Source: Klebsiella spallanzanii (GTDB lineage Bacteria; Pseudomonadota; Gammaproteobacteria; Enterobacterales; Enterobacteriaceae). Taken from it: a stretch of DNA of 64,000 nucleotides. The stretch covers positions 124,001 through 188,000 of the forward strand of contig NZ_CABGGS010000046.1 of the NCBI RefSeq assembly GCF_902158555.1, read 5' to 3'. A program made the translations under genes and the position numbers. Numbering within the stretch: position 1 is the stretch's first letter; the number at the start of each line of letters is the position of its first letter. Of the stretch, positions 61,162 through 64,000 are shown in pieces. The notes beneath the pieces are model-generated. The model did not search any database. It worked only from the letters and a program-made list of their open reading frames with translations, and was not told the origin of the DNA.

Positions 61162-61789
61162 CGCTGCATACCAGTCAGCTTTCACCATCACAGCTATTAC
61201 AACTGGTGGATCGCGGTGAATATGTGATGCACCAGTGGCTCTGGGAGTTATTTCCCGGTGGGCAGGAGCGGCAGTTTCTTTATCGCCGGGAGGAGCTTCA
61301 GGGGGCGTTTCGTTTTTTTGTTCTTTCCCTTGAGCCTCCTGCTGAAAGTGAGATTTTTGATATTCAATACCGACCGTTTGCACCAACCCTGAGCACAGGG
61401 CAGACCTTGCGTTTTAGCCTGCGCGCTAATCCAACCATATGTAAGGCCGGTAAACGTCACGATCTGTTGATGGAAGCGAAGCGCCAGGTTAGGGGCCAGG
61501 TTAATGGCCCGGATATCTGGCAGCATCAGCAGCAGGTGGCGCAGGACTGGCTGGTGCGTCAGGGTGAGCAAAATGGGTTTTCACTGCGTGAAGTGAATGT
61601 GGATGCCTATCGCCAGCAGCAGGTTGTGCGTGCAAAATCTCGCCAGCTAATCCAGTTCAGCAGCGTGGATTTTTCTGGCGTGCTGGTGGTTAACGATCCC
61701 GGGTTGTTCCTGCAACGTCTGGCCCAGGGATACGGTAAAAGTCGGGCTTTCGGCTGTGGATTGATGTTGATTAAACCTGGAGATGGTGA

Positions 61790-61793
<4 letters not shown>
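61143..61793 (+). CDS. casE: crRNA endonuclease CasE (Cas6e)
   Basis: The 216-residue RAMP endoribonuclease cuts within the repeat and stays on the crRNA 3' hairpin. The likely catalytic His30 lies in MHQWLWELFP. The C-terminal Gly-rich loop GYGKSRAFGCGLMLI is standard. It starts inside the end of casD, with ribosome site AAGGAGG, and its stop overlaps the cas1 GTG start. Confidence 0.95.
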
Positions 61794-63003
<1,210 letters not shown>

Positions 63004-63099
63004 GTTACACGTTCTTTAATAAAGAGGAATTGTTGGTTATAAGTTGGTAGATTGTTTCTTGCTAAAAATTGTAATATAAAACAGATAGATATGTTTAGT
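63004..63099 (+). promoter_or_regulatory. Leader of CRISPR array 2
   Basis: AT-rich sequence between cas2 and the first repeat. GTTCTTTAATAA, GTTGGTAGA and ATAGATATGTTTAG occur at the same distances as in the leader of array 1. It should carry the array promoter and the IHF-assisted integration site. Confidence 0.85.
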
Positions 63100-64000
63100 G
63101 TGTTCCCCGCGCCAGCGGGGATAAACCGGTGGTCAACACGTCGCCGCCGGTCGCCTTTGCGTGTTCCCCGCGCCAGCGGGGATAAACCGCCACCGCGAAC
63201 CGCCAGCCCAACCGGATCGCCGTGTTCCCCGCGCCAGCGGGGATAAACCGCGAAATTGCTCGATTGCTATTGCGCCTCGATAGTGTTCCCCGCGCCAGCG
63301 GGGATAAACCGGACTATCACAAATACGACGCTATCAGCGTTACGTGTTCCCCGCGCCAGCGGGGATAAACCGCTCTCAGGGTACATTACTAAATACCCTA
63401 AATAGTGTTCCCCGCGCCAGCGGGGATAAACCGATTTCATGATGTAATCACCTTCTGTCGGATATGTGTTCCCCGCGCCAGCGGGGATAAACCGGCATCG
63501 CTACGAAAGTGCGCATTGATGCTGGTGTGTTCCCCGCGCCAGCGGGGATAAACCGTCCTCTGCCGAGTCTTTCATTGATTCATACAAGTGTTCCCCGCGC
63601 CAGCGGGGATAAACCGCTTCGTAGGGCTCGTTGACCTCGATAACCGGGGTGTTCCCCGCGCCAGCGGGGATAAACCGACCATAAAGAACCGCTTACGAAT
63701 CGTCGGCGCGTGTTCCCCGCACCAGCGGGGATAAACCGCCAGCACCAGAGCCTGCGCGTCGAACCCCCAACGTGTTCCCCGCGCCAGCGGGGATAAACCG
63801 AATGCCGATTGTCCACGCCTGGTTTGCGTCAAGTGTTCCCCGCGCCAGCGGGGATAAACCGGCGGAATGGTGCGACTCGCAGACGAGTAAAGCGTGTTCC
63901 CCGCGCTAGCGGGGATAAACCGTCAAAAATCGGTGATTTCATCGACCTGTCAGCGTATTCCCCGCGCTAGCGGGGATAAACCGCTCATACGCGAGAACCC
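63100..64000 (+). CRISPR. CRISPR array 2, type I-E, 15 repeats visible, cut by window end
   Basis: There are 15 copies of the same 29-bp repeat as in array 1, with 14 complete spacers and part of the next. Period is 61 bp except for one 33-bp spacer (63739-63771). Changes: repeat 11 (63710) reads CGCACCAGC, repeat 14 (63894) CGCTAGCGG, and repeat 15 (63955) has GTATTCCCC and CGCTAGCGG. The two consecutive altered repeats at the right indicate the leader-distal end is near. Spacers differ from those in array 1. Confidence 0.98.

Overview
This 64-kb window is chromosomal DNA of an enterobacterium (Enterobacteriaceae, close to Escherichia, Salmonella, Citrobacter or Klebsiella; I cannot fix the genus). 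Gene order follows the E. coli sdaC to cas region in inverted orientation: sdaB-sdaC, ppnN, queF, syd, csrB, yqcC-truC-yqcA, gud genes, barA, rlmD, relA, mazG, pyrG, eno, ygcG, queE, ygcE-yqcE, ygcW-ygcU-ygcS-ygcR-ygcQ, ygcP-ygcO-ygcN, queD, cysJIH, cas3 and the Cascade/cas1/cas2 operon. I see no rRNA, tRNA, insertion sequence, prophage or plasmid functions. Five ERIC-type elements (one a miniature) and four REP clusters sit between genes.

Left part (1-10.8 kb): a truncated flavin monooxygenase, an SsuA-like sulfonate-binding protein, serine uptake and deamination (sdaC/sdaB), nucleotide and queuosine genes (ppnN, queF), syd, the CsrA-sequestering RNA CsrB, and yqcC-truC-yqcA. At 11.2-16.5 kb are the glucarate genes gudP-gudX-gudD followed by a glycerate kinase, which completes the route from glucarate to 2-phosphoglycerate. 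BarA, the sensor that (with UvrY) drives csrB, lies at 16.5-19.3 kb and carries an unusual Arg next to its phospho-acceptor His. rlmD and relA follow. Between relA and mazG, where E. coli K-12 has mazEF, there is an AT-rich block with a four-gene chaperone-usher fimbrial operon and a small membrane-protein gene. mazG, pyrG and eno are standard.

Middle (33-49 kb): a 22-repeat type I-E CRISPR array with its own leader lies after eno and runs into the 3' end of a lemA-ygcG type gene set. The ygc cluster (37.7-48.7 kb) combines a transporter and FGGY kinase (leftward), an SDR dehydrogenase, FAD oxidase, transporter and both ETF subunits (rightward), and an antiterminator-like protein, ferredoxin and flavoprotein dehydrogenase (leftward). 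The divergent yqcE/ygcW control region holds two CRP-type sites. Each of its two transcripts is predicted to begin with the same roughly 20-nt motif, which overlaps the 5' arm of an intrinsic terminator ahead of the first gene. Because ygcP of the same cluster encodes a GlpP-family RNA-binding antiterminator, I propose a paired antitermination switch. This is my main candidate for an undescribed system.

Right part (49.5-64 kb): sulfate assimilation genes cysJ-cysI-cysH, then a complete type I-E CRISPR-Cas locus: cas3, a control region, casA-B-C-D-E, cas1, cas2, leader and an array that leaves the window after 15 repeats. In the cas3-casA gap a lone inverted CRISPR repeat is preceded by a good -10 box at the distance that would start an RNA exactly on the repeat, which resembles Cre-type cas-regulatory RNAs. 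A 32-codon reading frame with a good ribosome site lies between it and casA.
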